Translations under genes and position numbers: made by a program
Shown: positions 1 through 11,971 of the stretch, piece by piece
Layout of the letters: every line of letters starts with the position of its first letter
How positions within the stretch are numbered: position 1 is the first letter of the stretch
Origin: Orobanche coerulescens
Lineage: Eukaryota; Streptophyta; Magnoliopsida; Lamiales; Orobanchaceae
Reading direction: 5' to 3'
DNA: 64,000 bases
NCBI GenBank assembly: GCA_033398695.1
Contig: CM065814.1
Span: 18,348,358 to 18,412,357 of the forward strand
Notes under the pieces: generated by a model
Told to the model about the DNA's origin: nothing
Seen by the model: only the letters and a program-made list of their open reading frames with translations
The model's database searches: none

Positions 1-1294
1 TTGTTCTCAATACGTGCGGAAGTCAGCTGATGGCGAATACAAAACAACTAATGAAACACTTAACAATGAATGCAGCAGTTAAAGTATGGTGCTATAAAAC
101 AGTAACATACGCAGGCAGTTATAGTGGTCTCAGAGGTGGGGTAATCCTCTACTAATCCACTTTTCTCCAAACCAGTTGGAGATGAATTCACTATAATTGT
201 CAACCAGTGATAAAGATTACAGTGATTCAACCAAATTACAACAGCTTCCAACCAGTGGAAATCCTTGCCGTTGCAATACCCTTGACTGCCTTACACCTCT
301 TGATCCTCGATCCTTAGATGCCTTTACAGTCTCGAACTTCAACCAGTGAAGTACCCCGAACTCAGGATTAAAGACACGAGTTTTTGTCTTCTCCAACTAA
401 GAGCTTCTTCAAGTATGAACTTTTGAGAACTGCTCTTTTCACGATGCTATAGTTCGCTTTTAGATTGCTTTGAATACTTTGATTGCTTGAGATTATGTTC
501 GCACCTATGTTGTGTGTGTTGTGTGATACTCAGCTTCAAATCTTCGGATATATATAGGTCACGATCTCTGAGCATTTCCTTCATAGCCGTTGCAAATCTT
601 TTCAACAAATCCGTCCGTTGGAGAGGTAGACTTCATTGTTTTCTTTCTGAATGTTGCAAGGCTGGATTCCCATATTTTGATCCATCTTTCGACTGTTGTG
701 AAGACTTTGCATGTGAGGCGCCGCATCTTTTGAATATAATAAGATTAAAGTCTTAAGTGGTAGGCCTGGATGAATTATTCAATTCATATCCTTGCGGGAA
801 TCTCTCCAATTTGTCTCTTCACGTTGCATGTGATTTTCCGTAATATTTGACTATTCAACGCATGCTGACGTGGACTTGGAGTACTTGGTTGATCTCAAGT
901 AGGCTGGTGTACAGTCAACTTCTCTGCAGTCTGGACTTCTCTGATGGTGACTGTATGGGACTCGCCTGATCAGATGGCTTGTCTGAGGTCACTTGACTGC
1001 AGTCTGGTCAAACATCTCTGAATAATTTTGTTGACTAGAACTTCTCTGACTTAACTCGGCTGTACCTCTCTGATGAACTCAGCTGTACTTTTGTACTTAG
1101 CCGATTTTAGCCTAAGTTATTTTGGCCTATAGAAGATACTCATTTGGTTCTTCTTTACATTTTGCCAAGTATTAAACTTAACATAATTTGGCCTATGGAA
1201 GATACTCATTTGGTTCTTCCTTACATTTTTGCCAAGTAATAAACATTTGAATTACATTAATGACATCATCAAAATCTAACAAGTATTCCTAACA
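1..1294 (-). repeat. Sirevirus-like copia LTR, cut by window edge
   Basis: This stretch is collinear and highly similar to 58277-59541, which is a Sirevirus-like 3' LTR, so it is the same LTR family. Read on the minus strand it starts TGTTAGGAATACTTG at 1294. The flanking TGGCC at 1295-1299 fits a 5-bp target site in the Ty3 element it interrupts, because the second Ty3 copy reads through here without the LTR (about 8757). About 120-150 bp of the far end lies outside the window. An imperfect 66-bp tandem duplication starts at 1122 and 1188, and the same duplication is present in the other LTR copy. It is either the 5' LTR of an element whose body lies left of the window or a solo LTR; the window cannot decide. 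The small ORFs inside it are not genes. Confidence 0.8.
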
Positions 1295-4200
1295 TGGCCC
1301 TCAAATCTGATTGTGATAGAGATGCAAGTAGACGATCTGATTCTCGGAGATGATTGGCTTAATCTATAATGGAGCTATTGTGAACTACCAGAAGAGGAAT
1401 ATCTCGATGATAGCTGAAGATGGCTCCGAATTATTATTCGAGGGATGGAGACCAAGAAGCTCAGGGAAAGTGATTAAAGGCTGAAAATGTCACCTTTGCT
1501 AAAGCAGGGTTGTCTTTGAATCTTGGTGTTACGCAATGAAGAAAGAAGACGGAAAGTAGAGCTTTCATCCATTCCTGTTGTGAGTGAATTTTCGGACGTT
1601 TTCCCTGATGATATACCTGGACTACCTCCACAACGAGATGTAGAGTTTACCATCCAGCTAGAACCAGGAGCTACACCGATTTCTAAGGTGCCGTATCGTA
1701 TGGCACCTATCGAAATGTTTGTTTTGAAGTAGCAACTAGAAGAGTTACTAGACAAAGGCTATATTCAGCCAAGCGTTTCACCCTGGAGTGCACCAGTTCT
1801 TTTTGTCCGAAAGAAAGATGGATCACTTCGATTATGTATTAACTATCGGGAGCTGAACAAGATGACGATCAAGAACAAGTACCCGTTGCTACAGATTAAT
1901 GATTTGTTTGACCAGTTGCAAGGAGCGACAGTATTTTCCAAGATTGATTTGAGATCGGGATATCATCAATTGAGGATTAAGGAATCCGAAGTCAGCATTC
2001 AGAACTCGTTACGAACATTATGAATTTGTGGTAATGCCGTTTGGTCTCACTAACGTGCCTGCTGTGTTTATGCAGTTAATGAATCGAGTGTTCATAGAGT
2101 ATTTGGACAAATTCGTAGTTGTGTTTATCGATGATATTCTGGTTTATTCCAAGAGTCTGGAAGAGCATGCGCAACACTTATGGATTGTTTTGGACCTCTT
2201 GAGAAGCGAGCAGTTATATGCCAAACTTTCTAAGTGCGAATTATAGCTAAAAGAAGTGATGTTCCTCAATCATGTGGTATCAGCGGAAGGAGTCCGAGTA
2301 GATCCCCAGAAAGTCGAGGCAATCTTGGATTGGAAGTCTCCTAAGAACGTGAAGGAAGTCAGGAGTTTCTTAGGGCTTGCTGGGTATTATCGTCGGTTCG
2401 TGGAAGGGTTTTGCAAAATTACCCGCCCACATACTTGATTACTGCAGAAAACCCAAAAGTTTAATTGGAACGATATGTGTCAGGTCAGTTTTGATGAATT
2501 GAAGAAGAGATTGACGACGGCACCAATTTTAGTACTACCTCAAGGAACTAAAGGGTTTGTAGTTTACAGTGACGCTTCAAACCAAGGTCTTGGATGTGTA
2601 TTGATGCATAATGAGAAGGTGATCGCCTAGGCTTCATGATAGTTGAAACCATATGAAGTAATTATCCAACTCATGATTTGGAGTTGGCAGCTATTGTTTT
2701 CGCCTTGAAGATATGGAGACATTATTTGTACGGGACTCACTGTCAGATCTTCACAGATCAAAGGAGTCGCAAATACATATTTAGTCAGAAAGAGTTAAAC
2801 ATGCGGCAGAGGAGATGGCTAGAATTGATTAAAGACTATAATTTGGAGATTCTTTATTACCCAGGCAAAGCAAACGTAGTGGCCGATGCACTAAGCCGCA
2901 AATCCGTTTCTATTCGGATGCTGGAGACTCTCACCTCCCAGTCCAGCATTCAACGAGTGTTGATTCATGAGGGAATTGAAGTGTGGTTGCAAGGAGTCCA
3001 AGGGTAACTGTGTGTGATGGAATTACGTCGTTAACCGAAGAAATCAAATCTAAGCAAGTAGATAACTTTTTGATGATACGGTTACGTGATGAAGTGAGCA
3101 AGGGTAAGGCCCCAGGATTTGTGATTTATGATGATGGAGTTTTGAGATTCCAGAGTCGACTTTGTGTTCCTGATGTTGATGTTTTGAAGCAGACAATCAT
3201 GAAGGAAGCTCACATTACACCCTATTCTATTCACCCGGGCACCAGTAAGATATATAAGGATTTGAAGCAGATTTTTTGGTGGGGAAATATGAAGAAAGAT
3301 GTGGCGGAATATGTCTCGAAGTGTTTAACTTGTCAGTAGGTTAAGATCGAACATCAATGACCCACTGGAATGTTGAAGCCACTTCCAATTCCTGAATGGA
3401 AGTGGGAAGATATATCGATGGACTTTATCACTAATATGCCGAAGACGAGAACATGGATGAACATGATTTGGGTGATAGTTGATCGCCTAACCAATTCGGC
3501 TCATTTTCTGGGCATTAAGGATACTTGGAGACCAGAGAAGTTGTCACGAGTGTTTATTGTGGAGATAATCCGATTGCATGGTACGCCGAAGACCATTATT
3601 TCCGACTGAGACGGTTGCTTCATGTCACACTTTTGGAAAGCGATTCATAGAGCCTTAGGAACCGAGCTAAACTATAGCACATCTTATCAACCGCAAATAG
3701 ATGGACAGTCCGAAGGACTATTCAAACAGTGGAAGACATGCTGAGAGCTTGTGCCCTAGATTGGTCGACTGAGTGGGAAGTTCACTACCATTGATTGAAT
3801 CCACTTACAACAATAGTTGGCATACTTCCATTAATATGTCACCTTTTGACGCATTATACGGGAGGATATGTAGATCACCCCTGTGTTGGAATGATTCGTT
3901 AGACTTGATCAGGACGGAACTAGAGTTGATAGTCCCGTTGGAATTTGGAATTGGGGACCACGTGCTTTTAAAGGTTTCTCCTACTCGGGGGATTTTTTGT
4001 TTCGGGAGGAAAGGAAAGCTGAGTTCGAGATATATCGGATCATTCGAGATTCTTGAGAGAATTGGGGAGTTGGCGTACAGGTTGGCCTTACCGCCGTCGC
4101 TGATTCATGTTCATAATGTGTTTCATGTGTCTCAGTTACGGAAATACATCACTGATCCCAGTCATGTAATTGATTTCAGCGAGATCGAAGTCGCTAAGGA

Positions 4201-4372
4201 TGGCACATTCGAAGACAAACCAATCAAGATACTCGAGACTCGAGTCAAATAATTGAGGAATAAACCAATCACTTTGGTTAAAGTTCAATGGTCGCGACAT
4301 GGAGTTGAAGAAGCCACTTGGAAGACAGAGAACAGTATGATGTCTAGATACCCAGAATTATTTTCGTCTTAA
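1295..4372 (+). pseudogene. Broken Ty3 pol, copy 1 (linker-RT-RH-IN)
   Basis: This is a degraded Ty3/gypsy polyprotein. It holds the linker before RT (SEFSDVFPDDIPGLPPQRD near 1585-1640), RT fingers and palm with the FIDDIL catalytic box near 2130-2150, RNase H ([18 protein letters not shown] near 2846-2900), the integrase zinc-binding region, the integrase core (near 3370-3760) and the C-terminal tail ending at TAA 4370-4372. It aligns with the second copy over its whole length but has more stops and frameshifts. It also lacks 87 bp (29 codons, in frame) in the integrase C-terminal region at about 3930 that the second copy keeps at 11409-11496. Gag and protease lie beyond the inserted Sirevirus LTR, outside the window. 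It cannot encode a functional protein. Confidence 0.92.
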
Positions 4373-4571
4373 GTTTTGAGAGGAAACTCCTTTTTAAAGG
4401 GATAGTATGTAATATTCGGATAATTGTTGAGTATTTTTATCTGTATTTGAACCTTGTATTATTCGACTTTGTGGTATATATAATTGAAGTGTGATTTTTC
4501 CCATATTCGTATTCCAAACAGTCATGATCATATAAGGAAGAAGTTGCAATTTCATGCATGCAGCTATGTCA

Positions 4572-4970
4572 TAACGTACACTAACTGATGAGCTTAACTT
4601 ACGTTATGGACTGAGGATAGTATACGCTATGAACGAAGCATAACGTACATAACGTACAGTTAGAAATATAGGGTTGGTAGGCACATGGGCCACCTTGGGA
4701 CAGGGACAATGATAAGATTCCCTGCGTGGCCAGATAGCTTTTTGAAAAAGTAGGTCAACAAGGATTAACATACGCTAAAGGACCGAGATAGCGTACGCTA
4801 CTCATAGCTCATTACGTACATAACAACCTATGTTAAGGAGGTCAGAAATGAGACAGTAGCTACTATCGAACGATAGCACGCACTAAATATGTCATATAGC
4901 GTATGCTAAGGGCATAACATACGTAATATTGGGAGGCTAACGTACGTAACAATCTGAGTTTTATATTACA
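4572..4970 (+). promoter_or_regulatory. 23-bp-phased palindrome block before the TATA region
   Basis: Twelve-base palindromes of the form TAACGTACGTTA / TAGCGTACGCTA, some imperfect, have centres at 4577.5, 4600.5, 4623.5 and 4646.5; 4771.5, 4794.5 and 4817.5; 4879.5 and 4902.5; 4920.5 and 4943.5. Within each run the spacing is 23 bp, apart from one step of 18. The 11-bp spacers are unrelated in sequence. A TATA-like element follows at about 4961. A role as a proximal promoter or binding array is inferred. Confidence 0.75.
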
Positions 4971-5741
4971 CCATTTCATTCTTTCACTCATTTTATCCAA
5001 ATCTTACCTCTCCCTAGAGCTTCCAACCTTACAAAACTAGTATATTGGCCTCTCTACTTGGTTGTTGAAGAAGTAAGATATCTTTTATTGGTGCTCAAAC
5101 TTCTGGTGTTGGATTCTACCGATTGCCTTGACGTTTTCTTCATATTAAGGTATGTTGATACAAAACTCAACCTTGAATTCGTGTTCTTAAGAATATTATG
5201 AACATGCTACTGAGATTATTTGATCCCATGGATGACTTACTTGACCGAACACCATGTTTAAGGAAGTTGAAATGATTATGCTTAGGTTTACCATTGTTAA
5301 GAGCATTATAGTCCGAGTATCATTATGTTGAACAAGTAGGGAGAAGTTTTCTGAGATTGTAAACTTACATTGGATAATGTTTTCGAAATGATCAAGACTT
5401 GTTATTATCATCACCTAGAATTAAAGTATTCAAGAAGATGAACTCTAGGAGTTTCACCAAGAACGTTTCGTATTTTCGTAAGAGGTGTTTGATTGGCTAA
5501 ACTTCGATATATTCTTCGTTAGAATGGATTGATGATGTTAAGGATAATCGAATTGAACCTAGAACATGGTTATTTCATCTTCCTTCGAAATTGTGTTAGT
5601 ATTTGTTTGATCATACCTTTGATACGAGTTATATAAATGGCCGAACCATGAATGATGATTGAAGTATAGAACTATATCGGTTTGATGAATATCCTTGAAA
5701 TCGTAGACAACAGCATTTGTACCTCAATGTGTTCATAAGCA

Positions 5742-6045
5742 TAACGTACGCTAAGTATCATGCTTTACGTATGTTATGGCATCAGGTGAGACAAGTCACC
5801 TGATCAGAGAACCTTGTCAAATACAAGCTTAGCGTACGCTAGGCATAGGAGCTTGCGTACGCTAAGGCACAAACTTAACGTATGTTACATTATCATAATT
5901 TATGTACGTTATGGCATCAGGTGAGACAAGTTGCCTGATCAGAGAACCTTGTCAAATACAATCTTAGTGTATGCTAGGCATAGGAGCTTGCATACGCTAA
6001 GGCACAGACTTAACGTACGTTACGTTTGGTATATAACGTCCGTTA
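5742..6045 (+). promoter_or_regulatory. Second 23-bp-phased palindrome block
   Basis: Ten palindromes of the same family have centres at 5747.5 and 5770.5; 5835.5, 5858.5, 5881.5 and 5905.5; 5970.5, 5993.5, 6016.5 and 6039.5. The spacing within runs is 23 bp (one step is 24). The block lies about 0.8 kb downstream of the TATA region, so it would be transcribed and could form hairpins in RNA. A separate hairpin (5781-5804) lies between the first two runs and a decayed copy lies near 5914-5940. Confidence 0.7.
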
Positions 6046-6998
6046 TGAAGAGAATCAAACAAGATCCATAGTATCGGCAACTTCCGGCCATAGTTTAGGA
6101 CGTTAGATGTTCGTACATTTAAATTGCTACGTAAAGTTGAGTTGTCATTATTTTTCCTATTTGTTTAAGGTTTGAGGTTTGCGAACGATTAGTCGAAGGA
6201 GCGGCCTTCAAGTTTGTTGGAGTTGTTTAAATATTTATCTCTTGCCACCTTTCTAAGGCAAGTACTTTAATTACAGTTATTCGTATTGATGTCGATTATG
6301 TTGATTGTTGTATTATGTATATGTGTTGCGATTGTTTGTCCACCATGCGTTGGTCCGACGAGATCATCATGGGAATCTATAGCTGTGTGCGTTGGATCAT
6401 TGGACAGGTATTTCCACCATGCGTTAGTCCGACGGGATCATCATGGGAATCTATAGCTGTATGCGCTGGATTGTTGGAATACCACGAGTATGTTGAGATT
6501 GATATGATATGTTGTACATTGTTACTGTTTCTCATTGGAGAGACTTGTCGTGATTACTGTTGACACTGTTGATTTTATTGTTCAGGGATTGTTGAATAAA
6601 TCATTGTTGTATAATTATCGTACTTGTACTAAACCCTCCGGGGGTGAACATTTGTTTGTGTTCAGGGTCCAAGAGAGCGGGAAAACAACCACTAGAGCTG
6701 CATGACGACGAGTGTGTAGAGTGATGTTATGACCGGATTGCTTTGTCGTATGTTTGTGTTGTTTTCAATAATGTACTCGAGTACGCTGTCATTTGTGATG
6801 TTAGATTGGTCATGTATTAATATTTACTGTTTGAAGTTTGTCTTTCGGTACTGTTTTCAGACTCATGTTGTATTTTTTCCGCTGCCATTGTTTGTTGGTA
6901 TTGTTATTGTCTTTTCATTTATTAAGCCTTGTAAATACTTACGTAAAGGATTTACGGTGCTGTAATATTTCTGAATACATCGGAGGTGTTACAGAATA

Positions 6999-7010
6999 TG
7001 GTATCAGAGC
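6999..7010 (+). other. Primer-binding site (initiator Met tRNA)
   Basis: TGGTATCAGAGC lies 5 bp after the LTR end and matches the complement of the plant initiator-Met tRNA 3' end used by many Ty3 and Ty1 elements. It fixes the LTR at 4408-6993 as the 5' LTR of the second internal region. The untranslated leader runs from here to about 7228 and holds no gene. Confidence 0.85.
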
Positions 7011-7228
7011 TAAGATTATGGATATCTTGGCCATTGGGTTAAAATAGGGGTCGACATGTCTTTTAAGGTAACTGACCGCGCATAACATCATTGTACTACC
7101 TACGTCTTTGTGCGAGCGGTGGTTGTAGGTTTCCTAAACTCTGTCTTGTCTTTTACATGATGTAAGTTTTTATACTTGAACGTTAGGACGATATTACTTC
7201 CTGTATATTGAGTGTTTATGCTTACAGT

Positions 7229-8480
7229 ATGTTGAGGGGAGGATGTGGACGTGATCGCGGTTGTAGACGCGGACGTAGGAATGCTGAGAGAGAAGCTTGA
7301 CCTTCTGTTTCTGATTCGCTGTCAAATCAGGCTCACTCCAATTCTGGCGAACTGCAAGAGTCTGTCAATAATGAACGAGAACAGACAGTGGAGAAAAATG
7401 CAGATCCTGCCATTCCTAACATCCTTCGTCAGGTGGTCAACCAGATGACTCAATTTGCTCAAGTTGTGGACATGATGTAAGTGGCGGTAGGATTGCAGCC
7501 AGGAGAAAGACAGCAAGGCATCCCAGAGTTGGGAAATTGGGGAGACAAATGGCTACAATAGGTGGCGAAGATGCACCTGCCAAAATTCGATGGATTTTAT
7601 GAGACACCGACATGGGACCACTGGTTGAGATAGATAGAGAAAATATTCGCAGGGATTAACTGCCCAGACGATCGGAAAGCTCCTATTGCCCAGTACTTTC
7701 TGATAGGAGAAGCGTCCGAATGGTGGGTAGCCATCCGACCTTTTGATCATGATGCCAGTTAGGAAGAGTTCAAACTCATGATGGAAGCTCAGTACTGCCC
7801 TCGTCCGGTGAGGGAAGCTAAAGTTTGGGAATTTTTCTCTGCGCAGCCGTCGGATGTGCCAGTGGCTCAGGCGATTAAAACGTTTAATCAGCAGCTGGCG
7901 TTTGTTCGACACCTAGTCAGAACCGATGCAGAAATTATGATTCACTTTGATATGAGAATGAAGCCGGAAATACAGAGATACATGTCAGGTTTTGAATGCA
8001 CCACTCTCCGCCAGTACCAAGACAAAGCCCTAGCGTATGAAATGAAAGAAGTAGCTATGGAAAAGTTCTCGGAGTCCAAGAAGTAGAAATTCTCTGGTAG
8101 TTTCACAGAGCAAAAGAGTAGTGGACCCCGTAAGGCGCAGTCATTATTTCATTTGTTTAAGAGGCCCCCGCACCCATCAGAAGGCGGAAAGAACTTCATA
8201 TCAGTATCAACACCAACAGAAGTGGTCAAAAGCTGTTTTAACTGTGGCCGCCCAGGACATCTTTGGCGTGATTGCTTCCGTTCTCCAGTGACATGTTATG
8301 ATTGCGTATAGGAGGGGCATCATGAAATGTTCTACAGGGATGCCACTAAGTTAAATGGAGCTCGTACTTCGCAGCCGGCTCAGAAGAAAGCAAGTGTTCC
8401 ACAGATGCAGTAGTGTCCAATTACCCTAGAGTTTTGGTCGAGGACGAGGCAGAGGACAGTTCGACCGAAAGGGAGCACCG
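7229..8480 (+). pseudogene. Broken Ty3 gag, copy 2
   Basis: The first ATG (7229) opens a short Gly/Arg-rich N terminus typical of Tekay/Del gag, which soon loses frame. The capsid-like retrotransposon gag domain follows, with LPKFDG near 7570, WW at about 7720 and FNQQLAFVRHLV near 7880. A CCHC zinc knuckle (CFNCGRPGHLWRDC) is encoded at about 8232-8275. Gag would form the cytoplasmic particle and bind element RNA. In-frame stops at about 7629, 8084 and 8310 fit CAG-to-TAG changes and the one at about 7760 fits TGG-to-TAG. The reading frame otherwise holds over long stretches, which points to decay by point mutation. It is followed directly by the protease region. Confidence 0.88.
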
Positions 8481-8510
8481 AGTGCTGGATCCATTCTCCC
8501 ATGCCTTTAC

Positions 8511-11500
8511 GGGATGAGGAGGGCAGACGATCAGGATGCCGCCGTTGCATCAGGTACCGTTCAGATCTTTTCACAACCAGTTAGTGTTTTGTTCGATACA
8601 GGGGCTACACACTCGTTTATATCATTGTCCTGTGTTAATCGTTTGAACATTTCTTGTTTTCATGAATGTGAGCCTTATGTTGTGGGTTTACCGAGTCGAT
8701 AGAGAATTGTAGGGAACTTAGAAATTAGAGATTTCATGTATCAATTGGAGGCAGAGAGTGGCCCTCAAATCTGATTGTGATAGATATGCAAGTAGACGAT
8801 CTGATTCTCGGAGATAATTGGCTTAATCGATAATGGAGCTATTGTGAACTACCGGAATAGGAATATCTCGATGATAGCTGAATATGGTTCCGAATTATTA
8901 TTCGAGGGATGGAGACCAGGAAGCTCAGGGAAAGTGATTAAAGCTGTGAAAGCCGTCAAACTGCTAAAACAGGGTTGTGATGGATACTGGTGTTACGCAA
9001 TGAAGAAAGAAGATGGGAAAGTAGAGCTTTCATCCATTCCTGTTGTGAGTGAATTTCCAGACATTTTCCCTGACGATTTACCTGGACTACCTCCACAACG
9101 AGATGTAGAGTTTACCATCGAGCTAGAACCAGGAGCTACACCGATTTCTAAGGCGCCGTATCATATGGCACCTACCGAAATGTATGATTTGAAGTAGCAA
9201 CAAGAATAGTTAGTGGACAAAGGCTATATTCAGCCAAGCGTTTCACCCTGGTGTGCACTAGTTCTTTTTGTCCGAAAGAAAGATGGATCACTTCGATTAT
9301 GTATTGACTATCGGGAGTTGAACAAGATAATGATCAAGAACAAGTACCCGTTGCTACGGATTGATGATTTGTTTGACCAGTTGCAAGGAGCAACAGTATT
9401 TTCCAAGATCGATTTGAGATCGGGATATCATCAATTGAGGATTAAGGAATCCAATGTCCGAAGTCAGCATTCAGAACTCGTTACGAACATTATGAATTTG
9501 TGGTAATGCCGTTTGGTCTCACTAACGTGCCTGCTGTGTTTATGCAGTTAATGAATCGAGTGTTCATAGAGTATTTGGAAAAATTCGTAGTTGTGTTTAT
9601 CGATGATATTCTGGTTTATTCCAAGAGTCCGGAAGAGCATGCGCAGCACTTACGGATTGTTTTGGACCTCTTGAGAAGCGAGCAGTTATATGCCAAAGTT
9701 TCTGAGTGCGAATTATGGCTAAAGGAAGTGATGTTCCTCAATCATGTGGTATCAGCGGAAGGAGTCCGAGTAGATCCCCAGAAAGTCGAGGCAATCTTGG
9801 ATTGGAAGTCTCCTAAGAATGTGAAGGAAGTCAGGAGTTTCTTAGGGCTTACTGGGTATTATCGTCGGTTCGTGGAAGGGTTTTCCAAAATTACCCGCCC
9901 ACTTACTCGATTACTGCAGAAAACCCAAAAGTTTGATTGGAACGATATATGTCAGGTCAGTTTTGATGAATTGAAGAAGAGATTGACGACGGCACCAACT
10001 TTAGAACTACCTCAAGGAACTGAAGGGTTCGTAGTTTACAGTGACACTTCAAACCAAGGTCTCGGATGTGTATTGATGCAGAATGAGAAAGTGATCGCCT
10101 AGGCCTCACGATAGTTGAAACCATATGAAGTAATTATCCAACTCATGATTTGGAGCTGGCAGCTGTTGTTTTCGCCTTGAAGATATGGAGACATTATTTG
10201 TACGGGACTCACTGTTAGATCTTCACAGATCATAAGAGCCTCAAATAGATATTTAGTCAAAAAGAGTTAAACATGCGACAGAGGAGATGGCTAGAATTGA
10301 TTAAAGACTATAATTTGGAGATTCTTTATTACCCTGGCAAAGAAAATGTAGTGGCCGATGCACTAAGCCGCAAAGCCATTTCTATTCCGATGCTGGAGAC
10401 TCTCACCTCCCAGTCCAGCATTCAACGAGTGTTGATTCGTGAGGGAATTGAAGTGTGGTTGCAAGGAGTCCAAGGGCAACTGTGTGTGATGGAATTAACT
10501 TCGTCGTTAGCCGAAGAAATCAAATCTAATCAAGTAGATGACCCTCTGGTGATACAGTTACGTGATGAAGTGAGCAAGGGTAAGGCCCCAGGATTTGTGA
10601 TTTATGATGATGGAGTTTTGAGATTCCAGAGTCGACTTTGTGTTACCGATGTTGATGTTTTGAAGCAAACAATCATGAATGAAGCTCACAGTACGCCCTA
10701 TTCTATTCACCCGGGCACCAGTAAGATGTATAAGGATTTGAAGCAGAATTTTTGGTGGGGCAATATGAAGAAAGATGTGGCGGAATATGTCTCGAAGTGT
10801 TTAACTTTTCAGTAGGTTAAGATCGAACATCAACGACCCACTGGAATGTTGAAGCCACTTCCAATTCCTGAATGGAAGTGGGAAGATATATCGATGGACT
10901 TTATCACTAATATGCCGAAGACCAGAACATGGATGAACATGATTTGGGTGATAGTTGATCGCCGAACCAATTCGGCTCATTTTCTGGGCATTAAGGATAC
11001 TTGGGGACCAGAGAAGTTGGCACGAGTGTTTATTGTGGAGATAGTCCGATTGCATGGTATGCCGAAGACCATTATTTCTGACTGAGACGGTCGCTTCGTG
11101 TCACACTTTTGGAAAGCGTTCATAGAGCCTTAGGAACCGAGCTAAACTTTAGCACAGGTTATCAACCGCAGACAGATGGACAGTCCAAAAGGACTATTCA
11201 AACAGTGGAAGACATGCTGAGAGCTTGTGCCCTAGATTGGTCGACTGAGTGGGAAGTTCATCTACCATTGATTGAATCCACTTCCAACAATAGTTGGCAT
11301 ACTTCCATTAAGATGTCACCTTTTGATGCATTATACGGGAGGATATGTAGATCACCCCTATGTTGGGATGATTCGTCAGACTTGATCGGTACGGAACTGG
11401 AGTTGATAGTACATACTCGAGAGAAGGTAGCCTTGATTCGTGAAAGGCTGTTGACTACCCAGAGTCGGCAGAAATCTTATGCAGACGTGCGCCGTCGCCC

Positions 11501-11936
11501 GTTGGAATTTGGAATTGGGGACCACGTGCTTTTAAAGGTTTCTCCTACTCGGGGGATTTTTCGTTTCGGGAGGAAAGGAAAGTTGAGTTCGAGATATATC
11601 AGACCATTCGAGATTCTTGAGAGAATTGGGGAGTTGGCGTACAGGTTGGCCTTACCACCGTTGCTAATTCATGTTCATAATGTGTTTCACGTGTCTCAGT
11701 TACGGAAATACATCACAAATCCCAATCATGTAATTGATTTCAGCGAGATCGAAGTCTTTAAGGATGGCACATTCGAAGATAAACCAATCAACATACTCGA
11801 GAGTCGAGTCAAACAATTGAGGAATAAACCAATCACTTTGGTTAAAGTTCAATGGTCACGACATGGAGTTGAAGAAGCCACTTGGAAGACAGAGAACAGT
11901 ATAATGTCTGGATACCCAGAATTATTTTCGTCTTAA
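8511..11936 (+). pseudogene. Broken Ty3 pol, copy 2 (PR-RT-RH-IN)
   Basis: The domains are in order. Aspartic protease has its LFDTGATHSF motif near 8590. RT has [16 protein letters not shown] near 9270 and the FIDDIL box near 9600. RNase H follows (FTDHKSL near 10225, ADALSR near 10355), then the integrase zinc-binding region, the integrase core (MDFI near 10893, SD before a stop near 11083, DGQSKR near 11180) and the C-terminal tail to TAA 11934-11936. The catalytic Glu of the integrase DDE triad appears replaced by Lys (11187-11189). A frameshift lies at about 9450-9500, and stops lie near 9195, 10099, 10111, 10216, 10247, 10813 and 11083. Most of the stops fit C-to-T changes at CAG or CGA. 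It is the better preserved copy but is not functional. Confidence 0.93.
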
Positions 11937-11971
11937 GTTTTGAGATGAAACTCCTTTTTAGAGGGATAGTA

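Larger units (their letters stand above)
4408..6993 (+). repeat. Tekay-like LTR shared by both internal regions
   Basis: The LTR begins TGTAATATTCGG just after the purine-rich stretch that follows pol copy 1 and ends GGTGTTACA, 5 bp before the PBS. It is 2,586 bp and is collinear with 11972-14575. It carries two blocks of phased CpG palindromes (4572-4949 and 5742-6045), a perfect 9-bp-stem hairpin (ATCAGGTGA/TCACCTGAT, 5781-5804) and a 74-bp tandem duplication starting at 6340 and 6414. The TATA box has drifted to TTTTATATT here, whereas the right-hand LTR keeps TTTATAAATAGG. The short ORFs inside it are unsupported. Confidence 0.92.

Noticed and set aside
487..756. 89-residue ORF near the left edge
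   Set aside because: It lies in the Sirevirus-like LTR and is not conserved as an open frame in the second copy near 58.7-59.0 kb.
900..1060. CTGCAG and TGATCA palindromes in the Sirevirus-like LTR
   Set aside because: They exist but centres (926.5, 969.5, 999.5) do not show the 21-23 bp spacing, so I did not include this family in the shared grammar.
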